A DNA stretch of 64,000 nucleotides from Ramlibacter humi. GTDB lineage: Bacteria > Pseudomonadota > Gammaproteobacteria > Burkholderiales > Burkholderiaceae_C. The notes beneath the pieces are model-generated. The model was not told where the DNA came from, did no database searches, and saw only the letters and a list, made by a program, of their open reading frames with translations. Shown piece by piece: positions 15,957 to 25,672 of this stretch. The stretch covers positions 62,001-126,000 of the forward strand of contig NZ_SMLK01000008.1 of NCBI RefSeq assembly GCF_004681975.1, in the 5' to 3' direction. Every line of letters begins with the position of its first letter. Positions within the stretch are counted from its first letter, which is position 1. Both the position numbers and the translations under genes were made by a program.

Positions 15957-16286
15957 CTACCAGCCCAGCCCGAACCGCAATGCCAGCATCGCGGCCGTGC
16001 CGCCGAGGATGGTGGCCAGGAGACGGCGGCGCAGCGCGTACACCGCCAGGCCGGCCAGCGCGCCGCCGACGTGCGCGTCGCGCCACGTCGTGACCAGCTG
16101 CCCGTCGTGCATCACGATCTCCGGCACCACCACCGCCAGCAGGGCAGCCGCCGGCGCGTACCGCAGGCAATCCTCCAGCCAGCGCGGCAGGGGCAGTTCG
16201 CGGTCGGGCAGCAGGAAGAACGACCGGCACAGCAGCGTGACGGCCGCCATGCCGAGGATGGTGAAGAAGATCTCGAACCTGCTCAC
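15957..16286 (-). CDS. azlD: AzlD-family branched-chain amino acid exporter small subunit
   Basis: 109 residues with about four transmembrane segments (FFTILGMAAVTLLCRSFFLL, YAPAAALLAVVVPEIVM, ALAGLAVYALRR and ATILGGTAAMLALRFGLG). It starts at a GTG whose codon overlaps the azlC stop (GTGA, 4 bp). AzlC and AzlD together form an exporter of branched-chain or other small amino acids. It is the last gene of the long minus-strand catabolic operon, so it may export an amino acid or an inhibitory intermediate of that pathway. Confidence 0.85.
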   Translation of the reverse strand: MSRFEIFFTILGMAAVTLLCRSFFLLPDRELPLPRWLEDCLRYAPAAALLAVVVPEIVMHDGQLVTTWRDAHVGGALAGLAVYALRRRLLATILGGTAAMLALRFGLGW

Positions 16287-17041
16287 GATGCAGCCGCCTC
16301 CGGCGCGTGGCGCCCGCACACACGCGCCACGGCCGCGACGGCCAGTGCCGCCGCCACGGCGACGACGACGTGAAGCCGCAGCGGCAGCGCATGCGTGGCG
16401 ACGGCGGCACACGCGGCGACCAGGGCCGCTGCCCAGCTGGTGCGGCTGCGCAGCTGGCCGCAGGCCAGCGCGAGCAGCGCCATGGTGCCCGCGAAGCCCA
16501 CGCCCCATCGGGCCGGGATGGCCTGGCCGGCGAAGATGCCCGCCATCACCGCCGTCTGCCAGACGCCGCAGTTGATGGCCGCGGCGCCGCGAAAGTAGTC
16601 CACCTGGCCACGCGCCCCGCGAGGCTCGGGAAAGCGGCGCAGCAGCATCGCGGAAGTGGTGTCCTGCATGAAGTGGCTCAGCAGCACCCGGCGGTGGCGC
16701 GGCAGGTGCGCGAAGTAGGGCCGGTACTGCCAGCTGAAGACGAGAAAGCGCAGGCTGACGCAGGCCACGGCCGCCCAGACCACCGCCATCGGGGCGCCGG
16801 CCGCGATCAGCGGCAGCGCCGCCACCTGCGCGGTGCCGGCGGACACCAGCACCGACATCAGGATGGCCAGCGGGATGCCCATGCCGCTCTTCGCCATCGC
16901 GGCGCCCACCACCAGCCCCCAGGCCGCGATGCCGAAGGCCATGGGCGCGCAGTCGCTCACGCCGGCCCGGAACATGGGCCGGCGAATGGTGGCGAGGAAC
17001 CGGAGGCGCGCCCGCGCGAGGCGTGACGCCCGGCGCATCAA
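16283..17041 (-). CDS. azlC: AzlC-family branched-chain amino acid exporter large subunit
   Basis: 252 residues, several hydrophobic helices. Family motifs are the N-terminal FRAGVSDCAPMAFGIAAWGL, SAGTAQVAALPLIAAGAP and the conserved LRFLVFSWQYRPYFAHLP. The gene starts 19 bp after aldehyde dehydrogenase and overlaps azlD by 4 bp. The very basic first 20 residues (MMRRASRLARARLRFL) suggest the cytoplasmic N-terminus, or that a later start is used. It belongs to the same transcription unit as the upstream catabolic genes. Confidence 0.85.
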   Translation of the reverse strand: MMRRASRLARARLRFLATIRRPMFRAGVSDCAPMAFGIAAWGLVVGAAMAKSGMGIPLAILMSVLVSAGTAQVAALPLIAAGAPMAVVWAAVACVSLRFLVFSWQYRPYFAHLPRHRRVLLSHFMQDTTSAMLLRRFPEPRGARGQVDYFRGAAAINCGVWQTAVMAGIFAGQAIPARWGVGFAGTMALLALACGQLRSRTSWAAALVAACAAVATHALPLRLHVVVAVAAALAVAAVARVCGRHAPEAAAS

Positions 17042-17060
17042 CGCACCAGCCGGCTCACGC

Positions 17061-18581
<1,521 letters not shown>

Positions 18582-18623
18582 GGGGCCTCCAGTGGAATTG
18601 AAAAGGGGACAGCGAAGTGCGGC

Positions 18624-20306
18624 TCAGCTCGTGCGCTCGTAGCCGATGTCCGCGATGATGTTGACGACGGCCTGGCGGCGCTCGTGCCGCACGGCGTGCA
18701 CCGCGCGCTCCAGCGCCTTCGGCAGTTCGGCGGCGGTCTCCACCCGGATGCCCAGGCCGCCCGCGGCTTCGACGATGCGCTCGTAGTCGGGCGTCGGCTC
18801 GAGGGTGGCGAACACCGGCTTCTCCGCCCGCGCCGCGGCGCCCTGCCCGTACATCGACAGCGTGGCGCGATGCACCGCCCCCCAGCGGCGGTTGTTGAAG
18901 ACCACCGTGACGAAGGGCAGCCCGTGCGCCGCGCTGGTGAAGTGCGTGGGCGTCGGGTTGCCGAACATGTACGTGCCGTCGCCGACCACGGCCATCACCA
19001 GCGCGTCGGGCCGCTCCAGCCGGATGCCCATGGCCGCGCCCATGCCCCAGCCCAGGCCGCCCGCCGGGCTGTACGCGAAGTAGCGGCCCGGCGTGTCGTG
19101 GTCCATCTCCTCCAGCGAGAAGATGTACTCGTTGACCAGCACGCCGTCGGGCCCCAGCGCCTTCGCGATGCAGCGCGAGACGTAGCGGTTGTTCAGCGTC
19201 TCGGCGATCGGCGCGCCGATGGACCGGCGGTGCTGGCTGGTCGCATCCGACAGCCAGCCCGGCTGCGACGGCGGGTGCGCGGCGCGCAGCTTGAGCAATT
19301 CGCGCAGGATGGCCGCCGTGTCCCCCTGCAGCGTCAGGTCGCTGCGGAAGCCGCGCATCGGATAGCCGGCGCACAGCGGGTCCAGCCCCGCCTGGATGAC
19401 GCGGGCGCCCGGTGCCGGCGCCGCCTGGCCCGGGATCCAGGGCACGTCGACGTCCACCGCGAGCACCAGGTCGGCCACGCCGAGCAGCGAATGCGGGTCG
19501 TAGCCGGCGTGCGCGCGCGAAGACGACGGCAGGTTGAGGTAGCGCGGGCGGTACTGCACCACCGGGATGCCGCACTGCTCGGCGAGCGCGGTGAGCGCCT
19601 CGAAGCCCGCGGCCGTGCGGCCCGCGTCGGCCGTGATGATCAGCGGCCGGCGCGCCTGCGCCAGCCACTGCGCCGCGGACGCCAGGTCGTCGGCGGGCGG
19701 CAGGCCGGCGCGCACGGGCGCCTGCCGGCCGATGCCTTCGTTGTCCACCGCGGGCGCGGGCGCGGCGAGCACCTCGCGCGGCAGGACGAGGTACACGGGC
19801 CCCTGCGGCGCGGAGCCCGCCATGGCCAGCGCGCGATCGACCACCGATTCCACCTGGTCCGGGTCGCGCAGCTCGTATTCCCACTTGACCATCTCGCGCA
19901 CCATGCCGGCCTGGTCGAACATCTCCTGCGCCCAGTTGATGTGGTTGTTGCGCGCGCCCAGGCGGCCGTGCTCCAGCACCGGCGTGCGGCCGGCCGTGAG
20001 CACCAGCGGCACGTGCTGGCGCGTGGCGTTGAGCAGGCCGCACAGCGTGTTGGCGGTGCCCAGGCCGACGTGCACCATCAGCAGCTGCGGCCGCCCGGAG
20101 GCCAGCGCAGCGCCGTAGGCCATGCCGACGACGACGTTCTCGTGCGGCACGAGGATGGGCTGGATGCCGCAGTCCCCTTCGGCCAGCGCCTCGATCAGCG
20201 GCGGGAAATCGGTGCCGGCGTTGCCGAACAGGTACTTGATGCCGTGCTCGCGCATGCGCGCGAGGTAGCGGCGGGCGACGCTGGGCGTCTTGGCGTCGGT
20301 GGTCAT
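18624..20306 (-). CDS. thiamine-diphosphate-dependent 2-oxoacid decarboxylase/lyase
   Basis: 560 residues with the three-domain ThDP fold. The catalytic glutamate lies in LVPHENVVVG, and the ThDP/Mg motif runs from VVGDGTYMFGNPTP to VVFNNRRWG. The central domain (FEALTALAEQCGIPVVQYRP) replaces the FAD-binding residues of true acetolactate synthases, and the N-terminal HGIKYLFGNAGTDFPP differs from IlvB. Decarboxylation of a 2-oxo acid, feeding aldehyde to the following dehydrogenase, is the simplest reading. It could instead be a carboligase. No regulatory ACT subunit is encoded nearby. Confidence 0.88.
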   Translation of the reverse strand: MTTDAKTPSVARRYLARMREHGIKYLFGNAGTDFPPLIEALAEGDCGIQPILVPHENVVVGMAYGAALASGRPQLLMVHVGLGTANTLCGLLNATRQHVPLVLTAGRTPVLEHGRLGARNNHINWAQEMFDQAGMVREMVKWEYELRDPDQVESVVDRALAMAGSAPQGPVYLVLPREVLAAPAPAVDNEGIGRQAPVRAGLPPADDLASAAQWLAQARRPLIITADAGRTAAGFEALTALAEQCGIPVVQYRPRYLNLPSSSRAHAGYDPHSLLGVADLVLAVDVDVPWIPGQAAPAPGARVIQAGLDPLCAGYPMRGFRSDLTLQGDTAAILRELLKLRAAHPPSQPGWLSDATSQHRRSIGAPIAETLNNRYVSRCIAKALGPDGVLVNEYIFSLEEMDHDTPGRYFAYSPAGGLGWGMGAAMGIRLERPDALVMAVVGDGTYMFGNPTPTHFTSAAHGLPFVTVVFNNRRWGAVHRATLSMYGQGAAARAEKPVFATLEPTPDYERIVEAAGGLGIRVETAAELPKALERAVHAVRHERRQAVVNIIADIGYERTS

Positions 20307-20336
20307 TCGTTCATTTCCTTCAAGGCTTCGGGTGAT

Positions 20337-20753
20337 TCATTCGGGCGCGGGCCGGAACACGGGGGCCATCCGGCCTTCCGGCGTCGCGCGGAACGCGGCG
20401 ACCAGCGGCATGCCGATGCGCAGCGCGCCCGGGTCCGCATCGACGACGTTGGTCAGCATCAGCGGCCCCTCTTCCAGGCGGACATAGGCCAGCACGGTGG
20501 AAGAGCCATTGCGCGGGATCACGGTGAAGGTGTGCAGCCTCGCCCTGGCGCAGGCCACCTCCCACCGCACGGTGCCGGACCAGCAGAACGGGCAGTGGGC
20601 GCGCGGGTGCCAGTGGGTCCAGCCGCAGTCCGCGCATCGCGGCAGCAGCAGGCGGCCTTCCGCGGCCGCCTGCCAGAAGGGCAGGTGTTCGGGGAACGCG
20701 GCGGCATACGGATCGCGCTCGAGCACGCCGGCGCCAGGCAAGTGATCGCTCAT
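20337..20753 (-). CDS. DUF35 OB-fold/zinc-ribbon acyl-CoA-associated protein
   Basis: 138 residues. The rubredoxin-like zinc ribbon is CADCGWTHWHPRAHCPFC, with a CxxC-x11-CxxC layout, followed by an OB-fold (WEVACARARLHTFTVI, LMLTNVVDADPGALRIGMPL). DUF35 proteins bind acyl-CoA and form complexes with thiolase-fold partners; in steroid side-chain degradation the Ltp2-DUF35 pair is a retro-aldolase. The gene overlaps the thiolase by 4 bp (ATGA), so the two are surely partners. Confidence 0.9.
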   Translation of the reverse strand: MSDHLPGAGVLERDPYAAAFPEHLPFWQAAAEGRLLLPRCADCGWTHWHPRAHCPFCWSGTVRWEVACARARLHTFTVIPRNGSSTVLAYVRLEEGPLMLTNVVDADPGALRIGMPLVAAFRATPEGRMAPVFRPAPE

Positions 20754-21922
20754 CGCACCCTCTCCAGCAGCACGGTGGCATGCGCATGGCCCGCGCCCAT
20801 CACCAGCCCGGGGCCGCTGGCCAGCGCGATGTCGCAACCGCGCACCTGCACCGCCGGGTGGGCCTCGCCGCGCAGCTGCCGCACGGCTTCGATCACCTTG
20901 GTGATGCCGCCGCGGTTCTGCGGGTGGTTGTTGCACATGCCGCCGCCGTCGGTGTTCCAGGGCAGCCGGCCGCTGCCGGCGATGAGGTTGCCGTCCGCGA
21001 CGAAGCGCCCGCCTTCGCCCTTGGCGCAGAAGCCCAGGTCTTCCAGCTGCAGCGCCACCATGATCGAGAAGTTGTCGTACACCGACGCGTACTTCACGTC
21101 GCCCGGCGCGAGGCCCGCGCTTTCGAAAGCGCGCGGCCCCGTCACCGCGGCGCCCGTGGTCAGCAGGTCCAGCCGCCCGGCCTCGCCCGTGCGCACGGTT
21201 TCGGCGAAGCCGCGCACGCCCACCATCGGGCGCGCCAGCGACTTCGCGATGGCGGGCGACACCAGCACCAGCGCGCCGCCGCCGTCGGTGATCACGCAGC
21301 AGTCGCCGCGGCGCAAGGGATCGGCCACCAGGGGCGACGCCAGGACATCCTCGACGGTGAAGACCTTGCGCAACAGCGCGTGCGGGTTGTGCTGCGCATG
21401 GTGCGAGGCCGCCACCTTCACCCAGGCGAGCTGCGCCATCGTCGTGCCGTACTCGTGCATGTGCCGGCGCGCCAGCAGCCCGTACAGGCCGGCCACGGTC
21501 CAGCCGTAGGGTTGCTCGAACGGCGCGGCCGGACGCTCGGGCGCCACCTGGCGGATCTCGGTGCCGGTGGCCTGGCCGCTGCTGCGCGGCTTGCCGGCCA
21601 GCGTGATCAGCGCCACCGAGCATTCACCGCTGGCGATGGCGCGGGCCGCATGGCCGACGTGCGCGATGTACGAGCAGCCGCCCGAATCGGTGCCGTCCAC
21701 CACGCGCAGCTTCAGGTTCAGGTAGTCGGCCATCAGCGCCGGCAGGCCGCCCGGCGCATCGCCGGCGCAGAAGTAGCCGTCGACGTCGTCCAGCGACAGG
21801 CCCGCGTCGAGCAGCGCGCCTTGCGCGCATTCCGCGTGCAGGCGCGCGACCGACAGCTCGGGCGCGTACCGGGTGGGGTGTTCCCAGGCGCCCGCGATGA
21901 ACGCGGCGTGACGGAAGGTCAT
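20750..21922 (-). CDS. thiolase-fold enzyme (SCP-x/Ltp2-like)
   Basis: 390 residues. The expected nucleophile region reads DSGGCSYIAHVGHAA, and the C-terminal catalytic-loop region reads GGGMCNNHPQNRGGITKVIE rather than the HPxGxxG of biosynthetic thiolases. That variant is typical of lipid-transfer-protein-type thiolases paired with DUF35 proteins. Such pairs perform either thiolytic cleavage or retro-aldol cleavage of a 3-hydroxyacyl-CoA. The 4-bp overlap with the DUF35 gene and the upstream CoA ligase (16-bp spacing) support an acyl-CoA pathway. Which of the two reactions it catalyses cannot be told from sequence. Confidence 0.88.
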   Translation of the reverse strand: MTFRHAAFIAGAWEHPTRYAPELSVARLHAECAQGALLDAGLSLDDVDGYFCAGDAPGGLPALMADYLNLKLRVVDGTDSGGCSYIAHVGHAARAIASGECSVALITLAGKPRSSGQATGTEIRQVAPERPAAPFEQPYGWTVAGLYGLLARRHMHEYGTTMAQLAWVKVAASHHAQHNPHALLRKVFTVEDVLASPLVADPLRRGDCCVITDGGGALVLVSPAIAKSLARPMVGVRGFAETVRTGEAGRLDLLTTGAAVTGPRAFESAGLAPGDVKYASVYDNFSIMVALQLEDLGFCAKGEGGRFVADGNLIAGSGRLPWNTDGGGMCNNHPQNRGGITKVIEAVRQLRGEAHPAVQVRGCDIALASGPGLVMGAGHAHATVLLERVR

Positions 21923-21937
21923 GGTGGATGCGGCCGT

Positions 21938-23494
21938 TCAGACGCGCCGGGCTTCGCCCTGCCAGTAGCGCTCGCGGATCTCGCGCTTGAGCACCTTGCC
22001 GACGGGGCTGCGCGGCAGGGCGTCCCAGACCTCGATGGTCTTGGGCGCCTTCATCGCGCCCAGCTGTTCGCGGCACCAGGCCAGCGCGGCGTCGCCGTCC
22101 CAGCCGGCGCCGGGCTTGAGCTCCACCACCGCCTTGACCGCTTCGCCCCAGTGCGGGTCGGGCACGCCGATCACCGCGCAGTCGTTCACCGCCGGATGCG
22201 ACCAGAGCACGCGCTCGATCTCGCTCGGCGGGATGTTGAAGCCGCCCGAGACGATCAGGTCCTTCAGGCGGTCGACGATGTAGAAGTAGCCGTCGGCATC
22301 GCGGTAGCCCACGTCGCCGGTGTGCAGCCAGCCGTGCCGCATCGCCTCGGCGGTCTTCGCCGGGTCCTGGTGGTAGCCCTTCATCACCAGGTCGCCCTGC
22401 ACCACGATCTCGCCGCGCTCGCCGTCCGGCAGCAGGCGGCCGTCGCCGTCCATGATGGCCACCCTCACGAGCGGCGACGCGCGGCCGCAGCTGGCCAGGC
22501 GGTGCGACAGCGACGGGTCGGCGAGCACGCGGCGGTGGTCCTCGACGTCCAGCACGGTGCAGACCATGGGCGCCTCGGCCTGCCCGTACAGCTGCACCAT
22601 CACCGGCCCGAACACGTCCAGGGCCTCGCGCAGCTTGTCCGCCGACATGGGCGCGGCGGCGTAGACGAAGTAGCGCAGCGACTCGAAGCCGCCGCGGCGC
22701 GCCTCGGGGTGCGTCAGCAGCTTGTAGATCGCGGTGGGCGGCATGAACAGCTGCGTCACGCGGTCGCGGCGGATCGCCTCGATGACCGCCCCGGGGTCGG
22801 CGGAAGGCAGGACGACGTTGCTGCCGCCGTAGCCGCAGGCCGCGAACATCAGGGTGCCCGCCGCGTGCGTCATCGGCGCAACCACCAGGTTCACCGGCCG
22901 CTCGTGCACGGGCATCGCCGCGTACCAGTTGGCGAACAGCGTCGCGTAGTTGCGGTGCGTGATGAGCACGCCCTTGGGCAGGCCGGTGGTGCCGCCGGTG
23001 CCGCGGATCGCCACCACGTCGTCCGGGCCCGCGCCGCTGCGGAAAGGGGTGGCCGGCTGCTCCGCGGCCCAGGCTTCCAGCGACGGCGCGCCGGGCAGTT
23101 CGGCATCGATGCACACCACGCCCTTCAGCCACGGCATGGCCTGCCGCAGCAGCGGCAGCTGGCCGGCGAAGCGGCTGTGCAGGAACAGGAAGCTGCAGCC
23201 GCCGCGCGCCAGGATGTTGGCGTTCTCTTCCGGCGCGTTGCGCGCGTTGACCGGCAGCCAGATGCCCGGCGAGCGGACCGTGCCCAGCACCGCCACGAAG
23301 GTGAGCAGGTGGTTGTCGCTCAGCAGGCCGACCTTGTCGCCGGGGCCGACCCCCGCGGCCACCAGGCCGTTGGCGATGCGGTGCGAGAGGTCCTGCACCT
23401 CGCCGTACGCGAGGCTGCGGCCGCCCGGCTCCACCAGGCAGGCCGCGTCGCGCCCGTAGCCCACGCCGCGATCGAAGAGATCGATGAGTTGCAT
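21938..23494 (-). CDS. acyl-CoA ligase (AMP-binding family)
   Basis: 518 residues. The P-loop-like motif GTGGTTGLPKG, YGQAEAP (A5 region), GWLHTGDVGYRDADGYFYI, DRLKDLI and the catalytic lysine PRSPVGKVLKREI are all visible. It activates a carboxylic acid to an acyl-AMP and then acyl-CoA. The ATG at 23494 gives MQLIDLFDRGVGYGRDAACL, a family N-terminus; upstream sequence in this frame belongs to the DUF3830 gene in another frame. It sits in the operon between the DUF3830 and thiolase genes, and therefore starts the CoA branch of the pathway. Confidence 0.92.
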   Translation of the reverse strand: MQLIDLFDRGVGYGRDAACLVEPGGRSLAYGEVQDLSHRIANGLVAAGVGPGDKVGLLSDNHLLTFVAVLGTVRSPGIWLPVNARNAPEENANILARGGCSFLFLHSRFAGQLPLLRQAMPWLKGVVCIDAELPGAPSLEAWAAEQPATPFRSGAGPDDVVAIRGTGGTTGLPKGVLITHRNYATLFANWYAAMPVHERPVNLVVAPMTHAAGTLMFAACGYGGSNVVLPSADPGAVIEAIRRDRVTQLFMPPTAIYKLLTHPEARRGGFESLRYFVYAAAPMSADKLREALDVFGPVMVQLYGQAEAPMVCTVLDVEDHRRVLADPSLSHRLASCGRASPLVRVAIMDGDGRLLPDGERGEIVVQGDLVMKGYHQDPAKTAEAMRHGWLHTGDVGYRDADGYFYIVDRLKDLIVSGGFNIPPSEIERVLWSHPAVNDCAVIGVPDPHWGEAVKAVVELKPGAGWDGDAALAWCREQLGAMKAPKTIEVWDALPRSPVGKVLKREIRERYWQGEARRV

Positions 23495-23508
23495 GCCGGC
23501 GCGGGTCC

Positions 23509-23988
23509 TCAGATTTCCAGCACCAGGTCGGCGACGCCGCGGAACCGGCGCTCGCGCGACCACACGGCCAGGGCGTCCAGCCCTTCCACCACGCTGGCGA
23601 AGATCACCAGGTTGTTGGGGCCCGAAGGCAGCTTGCATTCGGCCGTGCCGTAGGTGACCGTGAGCTCGCCGAACTTGGGGTCCCATCCCAGGTCACCGGG
23701 ACGGACCAGCCGCACCTCGTTCTCGAACTCGGGCTGCTTCAGGCCGTACGACTGCGCGGCCACCAGCATCTCGCCGCTCCAGGCGACGTGGATCATGGGC
23801 ATGGTGATGGGCAGCGCGCGCAGCACCGCTTCCACCGTCTTGGGCGCGCCCTGGTCGTAGAAGCGCACGGTGGCGCAGCCGCCGTCCCACCTCAACTTTC
23901 CCGTGCGGGTTCCGCGCCGGAAGTTGTTCCACTTCTTCTCGTAGAACCACTGCTCCGCCTCGAGGGCCTGGGCCTGGACTTGCGACAT
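23509..23988 (-). CDS. DUF3830 family protein (cyclophilin-like fold)
   Basis: 159 residues. The central motifs are APKTVEAVLRALP, IHVAWSGEMLV, ENEVRLVRPGDLGW and ELTVTYGTAECKLPSGPNN. They match the order of DUF3830 proteins, where a WSGE motif and a later G.N segment line a small pocket. The family is found beside hydantoinases, amidases and Bug transporters and may bind small ligands; no enzymatic activity is established. An N-terminal extension of about 30 residues (AEQWFYEKKWNNFRRGTR) is not part of the usual domain. It is spaced 2 bp from the upstream barrel gene. Confidence 0.75.
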   Translation of the reverse strand: MSQVQAQALEAEQWFYEKKWNNFRRGTRTGKLRWDGGCATVRFYDQGAPKTVEAVLRALPITMPMIHVAWSGEMLVAAQSYGLKQPEFENEVRLVRPGDLGWDPKFGELTVTYGTAECKLPSGPNNLVIFASVVEGLDALAVWSRERRFRGVADLVLEI

Positions 23989-23990
23989 GT

Positions 23991-24305
23991 TCAGCTCCCC
24001 GCCTTCTCGCCCGTCAGGCGCGAATAGCACCGGCTGGTGTAGGTCACCTTGCCGACGAAGGGGCCCCAGCCGCGCAGCTTGGCGAACTCGGACGTCTTGA
24101 GGGCGTCGGGGTTGGACAGCTCGTACACCGTCAGGTAGTGCCGCTCGCCCTTCTCGTCCACCGACTGGTAGCGCGCGCCGGACAGGAAGCCCGGGCAGCC
24201 GGCGATGTCCGGCAGATGGACCTTGTCGTACCAATCGTTCCAGTCTTTCTCCACGGCGGGGTCGACCTGGACGGCGACCACCAGGAGGTGAGGGGCAACG
24301 GACAT
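23991..24305 (-). CDS. dimeric alpha/beta-barrel protein (EthD-like)
   Basis: 104 residues. DWNDWYDKVHLPDIAGCPGF followed by LSGARYQSV is the typical first half of stress-responsive dimeric-barrel proteins related to EthD and DUF4286. The HLP triad lies at the ligand pocket. These small proteins accompany degradation operons and may isomerise or protect reactive intermediates. It lies between the amidase (13-bp gap) and the DUF3830 gene (2-bp gap). The precise role is unknown. Confidence 0.75.
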   Translation of the reverse strand: MSVAPHLLVVAVQVDPAVEKDWNDWYDKVHLPDIAGCPGFLSGARYQSVDEKGERHYLTVYELSNPDALKTSEFAKLRGWGPFVGKVTYTSRCYSRLTGEKAGS

Positions 24306-24318
24306 CAGCGGTTCTCCT

Positions 24319-25668
24319 TCATGCGGGTTGTTCGTTCAGCGCCAGCTCGATGGCGGCGGCGCAGCACAGCAGCCGGCCGTCGCGGCCGGCCGTGCCGGCG
24401 GCGGTCAGGCCCACCGGCGCGCCGCCGGCGGACGGGATGGGGATCGAGACCGCGCAGCCATCCATCAGGTTCACCAGGCGCGAGTTGTGCAGCGCCTCGG
24501 CGTTGGCGGCGTCGTGCGCCGCGGCGTCCGTCTCCAGTTCGCGCAGCACGGGCGGCACGATGCCGGCCGTGGGGAACAGCAGCGCGTCGTAGCCTTCGAG
24601 TTCGCGTTCGGCCAGGCGCACGAAGGCCTGCCGTTTCGCCAGTTTGTCCAGGTAGATGGCGCTGTCGCGGCCGCGCCCCAGCAGGATCTTGCGCAGCACG
24701 TCCGGGTCGTAGAGAGACTCTTGCTGCTCCAGAAGCCCGCGGTGCCAGGCGTGCGCCTCGATCGCGGCGATGCCGCCGCCGGCGTTGATCTCCGCGACGA
24801 GCGCCAGGCAGTCCAGCGGCACCGTCTCGACGGCGGCGCCGGCGCGGGCGATGGCCAGCAGCGCCGACTCGAAGGCGTCGCGCACCTGGCCGTCCATGCC
24901 GCGCGCCAGCAGCGGCGCCGGCACCGCGAAGCGGCATTGCGACAGCTGCCGAGCGGCCCGGCGCGGCGGCGCGGTGTCCGCCGCGATCGCGTCGACGATG
25001 GCGCAGCATTCCACGGAGCGGCCCAGGTAGCCGACCGAATCCAGCGTGGAGGAGATGGGCACGGTGCCCGTGGTCGGCACGCGCGACGCCGTGGGCTTGA
25101 AACCCACCAGGCCGTTGAACGCAGCCGGCACACGCGCGGAGCCGCCGGTGTCGGTGGCCAGCGCCGCATGCGCCATGCCGTCGGCGACCGAGACCGCGGC
25201 GCCGCTGGACGAGCCGCCGGGCACGCGGCCCACGTCACGCTGCCACACCGAGCGCGGCGTGCCGTAGGTGGCATTCAGGCCGATGCCCGAGAACGCGAAC
25301 TCGGTCATGTTGGTGCGGCCCATGACGATGAGGCCGGCGCGCCGCAGGCGGCGCACCGCGGGCGCGTCTTCCGCCGCGGGCACGGCATCGGCGAGCACCG
25401 CCGACCCCGCGCGCGTGGCCTGGCCCGCCACGTCGAAGTTGTCCTTCACCGAGATCGGGATGCCGGCGTACGGCGACGGTTCCGCGCCCGCGCGCCGCAG
25501 CGCGTCCATGGCCTTCGCGCTTTCGAGCGCGCCTTCGGCGTCGACGAAGGTGAAGGTCCGCGATCCCTCGCCTCCGGGCCGGCCGATGCGGGCCAGGCAG
25601 GCCTGCACCAGCGCCAGGCTGGTCGTCTCGCCGCGCGCGAGACTTGCCGAGAGATCGTGCAGGCGCAT
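24319..25668 (-). CDS. amidase signature family hydrolase
   Basis: 449 residues. The Ser-cisSer-Lys triad is visible: K75 in SVKDNFDV, S153 in VPGGSSSGAA and nucleophile S177 in ATDTGGSARV, at the family spacing of 24 residues. It hydrolyses an amide (or ester) to acid plus ammonia or amine. The absence of gatB or gatC nearby, and the operon setting, speak against a GatA role. It would generate the free acid for the acyl-CoA ligase downstream. The gene begins 4 bp after the flavin monooxygenase. Confidence 0.9.
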   Translation of the reverse strand: MRLHDLSASLARGETTSLALVQACLARIGRPGGEGSRTFTFVDAEGALESAKAMDALRRAGAEPSPYAGIPISVKDNFDVAGQATRAGSAVLADAVPAAEDAPAVRRLRRAGLIVMGRTNMTEFAFSGIGLNATYGTPRSVWQRDVGRVPGGSSSGAAVSVADGMAHAALATDTGGSARVPAAFNGLVGFKPTASRVPTTGTVPISSTLDSVGYLGRSVECCAIVDAIAADTAPPRRAARQLSQCRFAVPAPLLARGMDGQVRDAFESALLAIARAGAAVETVPLDCLALVAEINAGGGIAAIEAHAWHRGLLEQQESLYDPDVLRKILLGRGRDSAIYLDKLAKRQAFVRLAERELEGYDALLFPTAGIVPPVLRELETDAAAHDAANAEALHNSRLVNLMDGCAVSIPIPSAGGAPVGLTAAGTAGRDGRLLCCAAAIELALNEQPA

Positions 25669-25672
25669 GGGC

